The position numbers and the translations under genes were made by a program. Positions 1-5,879 of a stretch of 6,360 nt of DNA are shown here, piece by piece. Each line of letters opens with the position of its first letter. Positions within the stretch are counted from its first letter, which is position 1. Below the pieces are notes generated by a model. That model had not been told where the DNA came from. It did not search any database and worked only from the letters and a program-made list of their open reading frames with translations. Origin of the DNA: Hyphomicrobiales bacterium (GTDB lineage Bacteria > Pseudomonadota > Alphaproteobacteria > Rhizobiales > Kaistiaceae); contig JAFKJZ010000543.1 in assembly GCA_017305815.1 (NCBI GenBank), positions 1-6,360 on the forward strand, given 5' to 3'.

Positions 1-566
1 GTTCCGCCGGAGCCGACCGCCGAGACGAAGCCGTCGATCCTGCCTTCGGTCTGCGCCCAGATCTCGGGGCCGGTCGTCTCGATATGGGCCTGGCGGTTGG
101 CGACATTGTCGAACTGGTTGGCCCAGATCGCACCGTTCGGCTCCGTCTTGGCCAGTTGCTCGGCGAGCCGGCCGGATAGCTTCACGTAATTGTTCGGATC
201 CTTGTAGGGGACGGCCGGAACTTCGATCAGCTCGGCGCCGGCGAGGCGCAACGCATCCTTCTTTTCCTGCGACTGCGTCTCGGGAATCACGATGACCGTC
301 TTGAAGCCGAGCGCGCTCGCGACGAGCGCCAGGCCGATTCCCGTGTTGCCCGCCGTGCCCTCGACGATCGTGCCGCCCGGCCGTAGCTGACCCTTGGCGA
401 TCGCGTCGCGAATGATGAACAGCGCGGCGCGGTCCTTCACCGACTGACCGGGATTGAGGAATTCTGCCTTGCCGAGGATCTCGCAGCCCGTCTCCTCGGA
501 TGCACGACGCAGGCGGATCAGGGGCGTGTTGCCGATGGCTTCGATGACGGAGGGGAGGACGGCCAT
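1..566 (-). CDS. cysK: Cysteine synthase A (O-acetylserine sulfhydrylase), 3' end cut by window edge
   Basis: PLP enzyme of the last step of cysteine synthesis in the cytoplasm: O-acetyl-L-serine plus sulfide gives L-cysteine and acetate. The visible 188 residues show the family hallmarks in order: an N-terminal IGNTPLIRL (residues 11-19), NPGQSVKDRA with the Schiff-base lysine K44, the substrate-binding loop EGTAGNTGIG (69-78), PETQSQEKK, and the beginning of the glycine-rich PLP-phosphate loop GSGG (185-188), where the window ends. Family members of this type are usually about 340 residues, so roughly 45% is missing. The start ATG at 564-566 lies at the expected distance before IGNTPL. Its Shine-Dalgarno is weak (AAGAAAG, 572-578). 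The segment VPAVPYKDPNNYVK is typical of the longer rhizobial form, as I remember it. A cystathionine beta-synthase-like role is possible but less likely, because nothing extra precedes the catalytic domain. The next gene upstream on this strand, the photolyase, is 117 bp away and functionally unrelated. Confidence 0.93.
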   Translation of the reverse strand, partial: MAVLPSVIEAIGNTPLIRLRRASEETGCEILGKAEFLNPGQSVKDRAALFIIRDAIAKGQLRPGGTIVEGTAGNTGIGLALVASALGFKTVIVIPETQSQEKKDALRLAGAELIEVPAVPYKDPNNYVKLSGRLAEQLAKTEPNGAIWANQFDNVANRQAHIETTGPEIWAQTEGRIDGFVSAVGSGG

Positions 567-593
567 GATTGCTTTCTTGTACGAGAGGCGGGG

Positions 594-622
594 AGGCTAG
601 CGGGCCCACAGACTGGCTTCAA
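594..622 (-). promoter_or_regulatory. Possible promoter of the cysteine synthase gene
   Basis: Reading the minus strand, TTGAAG (617-622) lies 17 bp before TAGCCT (594-599), which would start transcription about 20 nt before the cysK ATG. The -35 box is good, but the -10 box matches the consensus at only three of six positions, so this is a weak call. The rest of the 567-683 gap contains no gene. It does hold a 6-bp GC stem with a 13-nt loop (631-636 with 650-655) that lacks a T-run. Confidence 0.22.
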
Positions 623-683
623 GCAGGCCCGCCGGGCAAAGCACCATTCCCCGGCAGCTTCCATGCGCGCGAAATATCATGCT

Positions 684-2147
684 TCAATCATCGTCAAATC
701 CGGAAGACGAATCCAAATCATCCTCGCGCATCTGCTGAAAGGCACGCAAAGCCCTCTCGCGCGTAGCACCGAGATCTACAATCGGCCCGGGATATCCGGG
801 GACACCGCCAGCCTTCCAGGCGGCATGGATCTGCTTGGCGGGGACATCCGCCAGTTCCGGGACGAAGCGGCGGACATAGTCTCCGGCCGCATCGAATTTT
901 TCGCCCTGCAGAACCGGGTTGAAAACGCGGAAGTAAGGAGCCGCGTCGGCGCCAGAACCGGCGACCCATTGCCAGCTCGCCGGATTGTTCGCGGCATCCG
1001 CATCGACCAGCGTGTCCCAAAACCACGCTTCGCCGATGCGCCAGTCGACCATCAAGTTCTTGATCAGGAACGAGGCGACGATCATCCGCACACGATTGTG
1101 CATGAAGCCGGTCTTCCAGAGCTCCCGCATGCCGGCATCGACGATCGGGATACCGGTCCGGCCCTTTCGCCACGCGACCAGCGCGGCCTCGTTGACGGCG
1201 GGCCACGGAAAGGCGTCGAAGCGCGGCTGGAAATTCCGCATCGCGAGATCGGGCTGGTGGAACAGCAGGTGCCACGAGAATTCGCGCCAGCCGATCTCCG
1301 ACAGGAACTTGTCGACATTGGCCTGGCTGATCTTTGTCCCATCGCCGAGGCCTTCCGGTGAAACGCCGTGCCAGAGCTGGAACGGGCTGATCTCGCCGAA
1401 GCGCAGATGCGGCGACAGTCTTGATGAGACGTCGGCGGCCGGTTCGTCGCGATGCGCCGCATAGTCCTTCAGCTTTTCCGCGCGAAAGGCCTGAAACCTG
1501 GCCTGAGCGCCGTCCTCGCCCGGCGTCCAGCTGTCGCGCAGGCCGCCGGCCCAGTCCGGCCGGGTCGGCAGCAGCTTCCAGTCGGCGAGGCTGTCGGACG
1601 CCACGCCATCGACCGGCGAGGGCAATTCATCTGGCGCGGGCAGGGGCTCCCGTGGCGGCATCTGCGCCCGGCAGGCGTTCCAGAACGGCGTGAAGACGCG
1701 AAACGGCTGATCGGCCTTGGTGCGGATGGTCCAGGGCTCGCAGAGCAGGTTGGCCTGGAAGCTCTCGACCGCGATCCCCCTGTCTTTCAGCCCGGCCTTG
1801 ATGGCCGCATCGACGGCGCGTTCGCCGCCGCCATAGCGCCGGTTCCAGAACACGTGACCGGCGCCGAGTTCACCGGCCAGCTTGAGCAGGACGTCCTGCG
1901 CCGGTCCGTGCCGCAGCACCAGCCTCTGGCCGTGCTTCGCCAGCGCCTTGCCCGAGGCATCGAGCGATCCGTGCAGCCACCATTTGGAAGCGCCGCCGAG
2001 CCGGCGAATGCCCTCGCTCATCTCGTCGAGAACATAGACGACGACCAACGGTGCACCGATGCGCGCTCCGGCAGTCAGCGCCGGATTGTCGGCGAGGCGG
2101 AGGTCGTCGCGCAGCCAGACGATGGTGGGCTTTCCGAGCGAGGCCAT
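684..2147 (-). CDS. phrB: Deoxyribodipyrimidine (CPD) photolyase, probably class III
   Basis: Light-driven repair flavoprotein that splits cyclobutane pyrimidine dimers using reduced FAD. It has 487 residues, close to the usual 470-490. An N-terminal antenna (DNA_photolyase) domain begins at TIVWLRDDLRLADN (8-21). The C-terminal FAD domain holds SSRLSPHLRFGEISP (241-255), WREF (287-290), GRTGIPIVDAGMR (329-341), MHNRVRM (349-355) and the signature WQWVAGSGADAAPYFRVFNP (392-411). Aligned by eye to E. coli PhrB, the electron-transfer tryptophan triad is intact (W315, W369, W392; E. coli W306, W359, W382), and the flavin N5 contact N378 corresponds to N388. The E. coli folate-antenna residue N108 is Gly here (GGGER, 106-110), and no match to H44 is seen. 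WNRRYG, WWLHGSL and HNRVRMIVASFLIK resemble class III enzymes such as Agrobacterium PhrA (from memory), so the antenna site may differ from E. coli. The last 14 residues form an acidic tail. The ATG follows the acyltransferase stop by one base and has no clear Shine-Dalgarno. A cryptochrome-like photoreceptor role cannot be excluded. Confidence 0.93.
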   Translation of the reverse strand: MASLGKPTIVWLRDDLRLADNPALTAGARIGAPLVVVYVLDEMSEGIRRLGGASKWWLHGSLDASGKALAKHGQRLVLRHGPAQDVLLKLAGELGAGHVFWNRRYGGGERAVDAAIKAGLKDRGIAVESFQANLLCEPWTIRTKADQPFRVFTPFWNACRAQMPPREPLPAPDELPSPVDGVASDSLADWKLLPTRPDWAGGLRDSWTPGEDGAQARFQAFRAEKLKDYAAHRDEPAADVSSRLSPHLRFGEISPFQLWHGVSPEGLGDGTKISQANVDKFLSEIGWREFSWHLLFHQPDLAMRNFQPRFDAFPWPAVNEAALVAWRKGRTGIPIVDAGMRELWKTGFMHNRVRMIVASFLIKNLMVDWRIGEAWFWDTLVDADAANNPASWQWVAGSGADAAPYFRVFNPVLQGEKFDAAGDYVRRFVPELADVPAKQIHAAWKAGGVPGYPGPIVDLGATRERALRAFQQMREDDLDSSSGFDDD

Positions 2148-2148
2148 C

Positions 2149-3171
2149 CTATTCAGCCGGCGCGAATTTCGGCGTCTTCACGCGGTCGATGCGCGCCCAG
2201 GCGGGCCGCTCGAACAGGAAGCGCAGGCGCGTGTCGCGCACGACCCAATAGAGAAGGATCGGCACGACGACGCCAACGGCGGTGACGATCAGCGAGACGG
2301 TGCCAAGATCCGGGATGATTCCTGTGCGCAGCAGCAGGACGCGCGTCGCCGCCATGGGAAGGAAGAAGGCGAGGTAGATGACGATCGAATGCTCGCCGCA
2401 ATAGCGCAACGGCGCCATCAGGTCGGCCTTCGAGAGCAGAGCCGAAAAGGCGACGACGGCGCAGGCGCCGAGAATTCCGAGGCAAAGGCCGACGAAGGGC
2501 ATCTCCGACACGCCGGCGAAGACGGCGTAGCCGTTGATCATCGCCCAGGCGACCAGGCCGAGAATCGCGAGGCCCGGCTGGGCGATGACAGCGGCCGCCA
2601 GACGAAACACCTGCGGCGCGAATAGATAGCCGGCATAGAAATAGACGAAGCGCGACGCGAACTCGTCGGGGATGGTCCATCCCGTATGGATCGGCGCGAT
2701 CTCGAGCGCCGCCGCCGCGACCAGCACGATCCAGGGCGGCACACCGCGCAGCAGCTTGGTCACGGCGAAGAAGATCGGCAGCAGGTAGATGAACCACAGC
2801 GTGCCGAACGGCTCGATGAAGGCGAGCAGGAATTGTCCGAGCGCGGCCCCGACGCCGACCTCGGCCGCCATGCCAGGCGCCTTGAAGGCGAACTGGATTA
2901 CCAGCCAAAGGACGTAGAAATAGGCGAAATGGATGATCTTGCGGTCGGCGTAGGTGCGCCAGTCGCGATCGATGACGCGGGCGAGGAACAGGCCCGAGAT
3001 CAGGAAGAAGTCCGGCATGCGGAACGGGCGCGCGAAAGCAACGAGATGGCCAAGCCAGCTTTCTGCCCCGGCCGCTTTTTCGACCCCAAGCGTCGAATGC
3101 ATCATCACCACCATGACGATGCAGAAGCCCTTGGCATAGTCGACCCAATCGATCCGGGCGTGCCCCGACAT
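2149..3171 (-). CDS. Acyltransferase-3 family (YcfT/OpgC-like) integral membrane protein
   Basis: A 340-residue, strongly hydrophobic protein with about nine or ten membrane segments (roughly 14-30, 52-68, 78-97, 108-120, 124-141, 147-160, 172-187, 200-219, 226-246, 259-280, 289-311). It fits the acyltransferase family 3 fold (PF01757), whose members transfer acyl groups from a cytoplasmic donor to sugars, glucans or lipids at the inner membrane. Landmarks are the first-helix DYAKGFCIVMVVMMH with the candidate catalytic H25, RPFRMPDFFLISG (48-60), GTLWFIYLLPIFF (123-135) and GEHSIVIYLAFFLP (259-272). The RMPxFFxISG pattern is what I remember from E. coli YcfT. The acceptor is unknown, and no glycan-synthesis genes lie nearby. 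The start ATG has a GGGGA stretch just upstream. The gene ends in TAG one base before the photolyase ATG, so the two probably share a transcript. A terminator-like hairpin lies 60-90 bp upstream, so its own promoter should sit within or near 3172-3235; I see no convincing one. Confidence 0.8.
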   Translation of the reverse strand: MSGHARIDWVDYAKGFCIVMVVMMHSTLGVEKAAGAESWLGHLVAFARPFRMPDFFLISGLFLARVIDRDWRTYADRKIIHFAYFYVLWLVIQFAFKAPGMAAEVGVGAALGQFLLAFIEPFGTLWFIYLLPIFFAVTKLLRGVPPWIVLVAAAALEIAPIHTGWTIPDEFASRFVYFYAGYLFAPQVFRLAAAVIAQPGLAILGLVAWAMINGYAVFAGVSEMPFVGLCLGILGACAVVAFSALLSKADLMAPLRYCGEHSIVIYLAFFLPMAATRVLLLRTGIIPDLGTVSLIVTAVGVVVPILLYWVVRDTRLRFLFERPAWARIDRVKTPKFAPAE

Positions 3172-3233
3172 TGATCCCCAACCCCGTTATCGTTGCGAGC
3201 ATGGCTTCATGCGGGAACCGATGCCCGCGAACG

Positions 3234-3262
3234 AAAGGCGGCGGAGGGAAGCCGCCGCCTTT
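3234..3262 (-). terminator. Rho-independent terminator after the small exported protein gene
   Basis: A perfect 11-bp inverted repeat, AAAGGCGGCGG (3234-3244) and CCGCCGCCTTT (3252-3262), around a 7-nt loop. It lies 28 bp past the stop of the 3291-3629 gene. The minus-strand transcript has an A-rich 5' side and a short T-rich 3' side (CCTTTCGTT), so the U-run is modest but the stem is very strong. It would insulate the acyltransferase-photolyase pair from upstream transcription. There is no converging plus-strand gene for it to serve. Confidence 0.65.
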
Positions 3263-3290
3263 CCTGATCCCAACAGGTTGTCGCGAGGCG

Positions 3291-3629
3291 CTACCGGATG
3301 CCGCGCTGGGCAGCGCAGTTCTTGGCTACGGCGACCTCGATCAGCGCGATCCGTTCGCCGCGCGCATGCGCCATGAAATCATCATAGGTCGGGTTAGGGG
3401 TCCGGATGCCGAGCAGGACGAACTGCAGCGTCGGGTTGCGGCGAAGCTCGTCCCAGCTGTTGTTGTTGCTGGAGATCGGAATGTTCAGCGCCTGGATGCG
3501 GGCGGCGATCTGGTCGCAGGAAAGCTTGCGGAACTGGGCGGAATCAACGGGCGCGATCGCCTCCGTCTGCGCGCTGGCGGCGGTCACGCCGGCAACGAGG
3601 GCAAGCGCTGCCAGGGAAAAGCGTCTCAT
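3291..3629 (-). CDS. Small exported protein of unknown function
   Basis: A 112-residue protein that I do not recognise. Residues 1-20 form a typical Sec signal peptide: MRR, then a hydrophobic stretch SLAALALVAGVTA, then the cleavage motif ASA before Q21. The mature part, about 92 residues, holds two cysteines (C38 in LSCDQI and C105 in AKNC) that could form a periplasmic disulfide, a short Asn/Ser-rich stretch SSNNNSW (53-59), and a predicted helical C-terminus GERIALIEVAVAKNC. A GExxALxxxAxxKxC ending is something I associate, from memory, with small uncharacterised periplasmic proteins of alphaproteobacteria. The second of two adjacent ATGs is chosen because AGGAG (3636-3640) lies 6 nt before it; the first ATG (3632) would add only one Met. 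The frame stays open to 3734, but that would put a basic 35-residue extension before the signal peptide. A -10-like CTATAT (3673-3678, minus) lies upstream without a good -35. The gene is probably a single-gene unit ending at the hairpin. Confidence 0.8.
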   Translation of the reverse strand: MRRFSLAALALVAGVTAASAQTEAIAPVDSAQFRKLSCDQIAARIQALNIPISSNNNSWDELRRNPTLQFVLLGIRTPNPTYDDFMAHARGERIALIEVAVAKNCAAQRGIR

Positions 3630-3635
3630 CATGGT

Positions 3636-3640
3636 CTCCT
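3636..3640 (-). promoter_or_regulatory. Shine-Dalgarno site deciding the start of the small exported protein
   Basis: AGGAG on the minus strand, 6 nt before the second of two tandem ATG codons (3627-3629) and 3 nt before the first. The spacing favours the second ATG and rules against the longer open frame that begins at 3734. Confidence 0.7.
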
Positions 3641-3750
3641 GTCGCCGAAGCCGAATAAGCGGTTGCGAACCAATATAGATCGCCGTCCGCCGCTTTGCAT
3701 CGCGCTTTGATGGAATGGCTAACGGCAAATGCACGGAGTGCGGGCAAAAG

Positions 3751-4887
3751 TCAGCCAGCCTGCAGTTCCGCCGCCTCGGCTTCCGTGAGGCTCGCCGGCC
3801 GCACCTCGCATTCGGGCAGTGTCACAGCCGAACCCGATGCGCCGGCCTGAAGGATGCCCTCCAGAACCTCCAGCACATGCAGCGCCAGATCGCCGGAGGC
3901 GCGCGCAGGCGTTCCGCCGTCGAGGGAGCGGGCGAGATCGGCGACGCCCAGCATGCGATAATTGGCGCGGTCCGGCGCGTCATAGGGCCAGTTGATGCGA
4001 CCGTTCAGCGTCTCCGCCGTCGACAGCTCCTCCCAGGCCTCGCCGAGTCGGCTGAGCGCAACCGTGCCCCCGAAGGTGTCAGGATCGGGCAGGCGCAGGG
4101 ATCCCTCCGTGCCGTGCAGCTCGATCGGATGATTGCCGTGCCGGAAGACATCCCAGCTCATGCCCAGCGTCACGCTCGCACCGGAGACGAATTCGATCAG
4201 CGCCATGATCGTTGTCGGCGTGCCGACCGGGAAAGCCGTGCCATGGTTCGGGCCGGGCGCCGTGATGAGCCGCTCGGCCTGTCCGATCGTGCTAAGCGCC
4301 ATCACCCGCTTCGCCGGTCCGAGAAGATTGACCAGCATGGTGACGTAGTAGGGCCCCATGTCGAGGACGGGCCCGCCGCCCGGCTGGTAATAGAATTGTG
4401 GTGCCGGGTGCCAGTGCTCCATGCCGCGGCCCATCATGAAGGCCGTGCCGGCGACGACCCGGCCGATGGCGCCCTCATCCATCAGTCGTCGCGCCAGCCG
4501 GCCTGCCGCGCCAAGGAAGGTATCGGGTGCCGAGCCGATGGCGAGATTCCGCTGCTTCGCTTCGGCCACGAGCTTGCGGCCCTCTGCGGCCGTGGCGGCC
4601 AGCGGCTTCTCGGTGAAGACGTGTTTGCCGGCGGAGAGGGCGGCCATCGAGATGTCGAAATGGGCGTTCGGGACCGTCAGATTCAGCACGAGATCGACAT
4701 CGTCGGCAGCAAGAAGCGCGTCGACGCCGAGGGCCTGGATGCCGAATTCGCGCGCGCGTCTCTGCGCCGCCTCCGGCTGCATGTCGGCACACGCGCGCAG
4801 TTCCACGCCCGGAAACAGCGCCGCATTGCGCAGATAGGTGCTGGCGATGTTGCCGCAGCCGATCACGCCAATTCCCAATCGCTTCAT
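3751..4887 (-). CDS. Gfo/Idh/MocA family NAD(P)-dependent oxidoreductase (Tyr-type active site)
   Basis: A 378-residue soluble dehydrogenase. Residues 1-120 form the Rossmann domain with GVIGCGNIAS (7-16), followed by the family EKP motif (93-95), whose Lys94 is the usual catalytic lysine. The C-terminal alpha/beta domain runs from about 121, with GGGPVLDMGPYY (170-181) and the helix-to-sheet region WDVFRHGNHPIELHGTEGSL (245-264). In much of the family the 170s motif reads D-x-x-x-H; here D176 is followed by Y180, as in glucose-fructose oxidoreductase, where a Tyr fills this place. Members oxidise sugars, cyclitols or amino-sugars using NAD(P). The substrate cannot be assigned. The start has a good GGGGAGA Shine-Dalgarno (4894-4900), 7 nt before the ATG when counted from GGGAG. 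The gene is divergent from the isomerase/dehydrogenase pair at 5052-6360 and probably belongs to the same pathway. No signal peptide is seen, unlike periplasmic glucose-fructose oxidoreductase. Confidence 0.9.
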   Translation of the reverse strand: MKRLGIGVIGCGNIASTYLRNAALFPGVELRACADMQPEAAQRRAREFGIQALGVDALLAADDVDLVLNLTVPNAHFDISMAALSAGKHVFTEKPLAATAAEGRKLVAEAKQRNLAIGSAPDTFLGAAGRLARRLMDEGAIGRVVAGTAFMMGRGMEHWHPAPQFYYQPGGGPVLDMGPYYVTMLVNLLGPAKRVMALSTIGQAERLITAPGPNHGTAFPVGTPTTIMALIEFVSGASVTLGMSWDVFRHGNHPIELHGTEGSLRLPDPDTFGGTVALSRLGEAWEELSTAETLNGRINWPYDAPDRANYRMLGVADLARSLDGGTPARASGDLALHVLEVLEGILQAGASGSAVTLPECEVRPASLTEAEAAELQAG

Positions 4888-4938
4888 TCAGTGTCTCCCC
4901 GCCTCTGACGTTGCGCCAGTCCTCCTCGAACGGCGCGC

Positions 4939-4954
4939 TGCGCATCGATGCGCA
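4939..4954. promoter_or_regulatory. Perfect 16-bp palindrome, candidate operator in the divergent intergenic region
   Basis: TGCGCATCGATGCGCA is its own reverse complement over all 16 positions, with CG at the centre. A central CG with outer TG/CA is the usual look of LacI-family operators, and regulators of that family often control sugar dehydrogenase/isomerase clusters. It lies 52 bp from the start of the minus-strand oxidoreductase and about 98 bp from the ATG of the plus-strand isomerase, a suitable place for controlling both. No regulator gene is inside the window. A chance GC-rich palindrome is the alternative. Confidence 0.45.
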
Positions 4955-4964
4955 TTCGTGCGTC

Positions 4965-5003
4965 ATCATGCTTGACCGGCGCGCATAAAACAGCAAGCAT
5001 GAT
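4965..5003. repeat. 10-bp inverted repeat with 19-bp gap in the divergent promoter region
   Basis: ATCATGCTTG (4965-4974) and CAAGCATGAT (4994-5003) are exact reverse complements, centre-to-centre 29 bp apart, about three helical turns. The gap contains the AT-rich CATAAAA, unusual in this GC-rich window. CTTGAC (4971-4976) resembles an alphaproteobacterial -35 box on the plus strand, but no good -10 lies 17 bp further on. It could be a pair of binding sites for a regulator or an RNA stem in the leader. Confidence 0.4.
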
Positions 5004-5051
5004 TTGAACGAAAATGCGACGTCGCCACCCGGAACCCGGAACCCGCTCATC

Positions 5052-5861
5052 ATGCTGCAGATCGGCTGCCAGACCTACACGTGGGAAATGCTGGGGGACC
5101 GCTGGAAGGGCGGGCCGGACGACCTGCTCGATGCCATCGCGGCGGCGGGCTATTCCGGCATCGAGATCACCGACACGATGATCGGCGACTATGCCGGCAA
5201 GCCGGAGGCTTTCGGCCGGGCGCTGGCGGCGAGAGGGCTGGAACTGGCCGCCTTCGCCTGCGCGAGCGGCAGCGGCTATACGGAGCCGGCCCGGCTGGAG
5301 AGCGATTTGGCCATGATCGATCGCACTCTCGATTTCGTTGCTGCGTTTCCCGGCGCCGTGCTGTCGCTCGGCAGCGCCACCGTCGTGTCGCCGGGCGATC
5401 TCGACGGCAAGTTCGCCGCCGCGGCGGCGCTCTACAACGGCGCCGGCGAACTGGGCCAGAAGACGGGCGTGCCGGTCGCCGTGCATCCGAGTTCGCACCA
5501 CAACACGCTGCTGTTCAGTCGCGCCGACTATGACCGGCTCTTCGGCCTGACCGACCCGGCATTGCTCGGCTGGGTGCCCGATACTGGTCATATCCTCCGC
5601 GGCGGCATGGATATCCTCGACACGCTTTCGACCTATCGCGACCGCATCCGCTACCTGCACCTGAAGGATGTCGACGCGGCCGGGGACTGGCAGATGTTGG
5701 GTTCCGGCATCTGCGACACGCGCGCGGTTGTCGACATTGTCGCGGCGAGCCCGAACTTCAACGGCTGGCTCGTGCTCGAAGAAGAATCGGACATCGCCGC
5801 CGCCGATCCGGCCAAGGGTGTCCGCACCAACCGCGAGACGATGCGACAGCTCCTCGCCTGA
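5052..5861 (+). CDS. Sugar phosphate isomerase/epimerase-like TIM-barrel protein (AP_endonuc_2, IolE/IolI-like)
   Basis: A 269-residue xylose-isomerase-like TIM barrel (PF01261), the fold shared by inosose dehydratase/isomerase, hydroxypyruvate isomerase and keto-sugar epimerases. It opens with MLQIGCQTYTWEMLGDRWKG and AGYSGIEITD (32-41) for the first strands. The likely metal-site residues fall at the usual strand ends: H145 with H149/H150 (VAVHPSSHHN), D177 and H180 (VPDTGHIL), H203 and D206 (LHLKDVD) and E243/E244 (VLEEESD). The reaction is probably metal-dependent isomerisation, epimerisation or dehydration of the keto product of one of the neighbouring dehydrogenases; inositol catabolism is one option but not shown. 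The frame is also open from a TTG at 5004, but homologues as I recall begin near MxKIGCQTYTWEM, and the longer N-terminus would be low-complexity and overlap the inverted repeat, so the ATG at 5052 is preferred despite a weak upstream GGAA. It is followed after 18 bp by the next gene, so the two form an operon. Confidence 0.87.
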   Translation: MLQIGCQTYTWEMLGDRWKGGPDDLLDAIAAAGYSGIEITDTMIGDYAGKPEAFGRALAARGLELAAFACASGSGYTEPARLESDLAMIDRTLDFVAAFPGAVLSLGSATVVSPGDLDGKFAAAAALYNGAGELGQKTGVPVAVHPSSHHNTLLFSRADYDRLFGLTDPALLGWVPDTGHILRGGMDILDTLSTYRDRIRYLHLKDVDAAGDWQMLGSGICDTRAVVDIVAASPNFNGWLVLEEESDIAAADPAKGVRTNRETMRQLLA

Positions 5862-5879
5862 CAACGACAAGGATATTCC

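Noticed and set aside
631..655. Hairpin downstream of the photolyase as a terminator
   Set aside because: Stem of only 6 bp with a 13-nt loop and no T-run; not convincing.
1452..2285. 277-residue plus-strand frame across the photolyase and acyltransferase junction
   Set aside because: Antisense shadow without motifs; both genes beneath it are strongly supported.
3630..3734. Longer start for the small exported protein
   Set aside because: It would place a basic extension of about 35 residues before an obvious signal peptide, and the AGGAG site sits at the internal start.
3715..4908. 397-residue open frame on the plus strand over the minus-strand oxidoreductase
   Set aside because: Fully antisense to a gene with clear Rossmann and EKP motifs. 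Its composition is Arg/His-rich and no fold is recognisable.
5031..5044. Tandem 7-bp repeat (GGAACCC twice)
   Set aside because: Only two copies, too short to separate from chance. It may simply be leader sequence.
5004..5051. TTG start giving 16 extra residues on the TIM-barrel protein
   Set aside because: No good Shine-Dalgarno precedes it, it directly abuts the inverted repeat, and the extension has no resemblance to the family's N-terminus.
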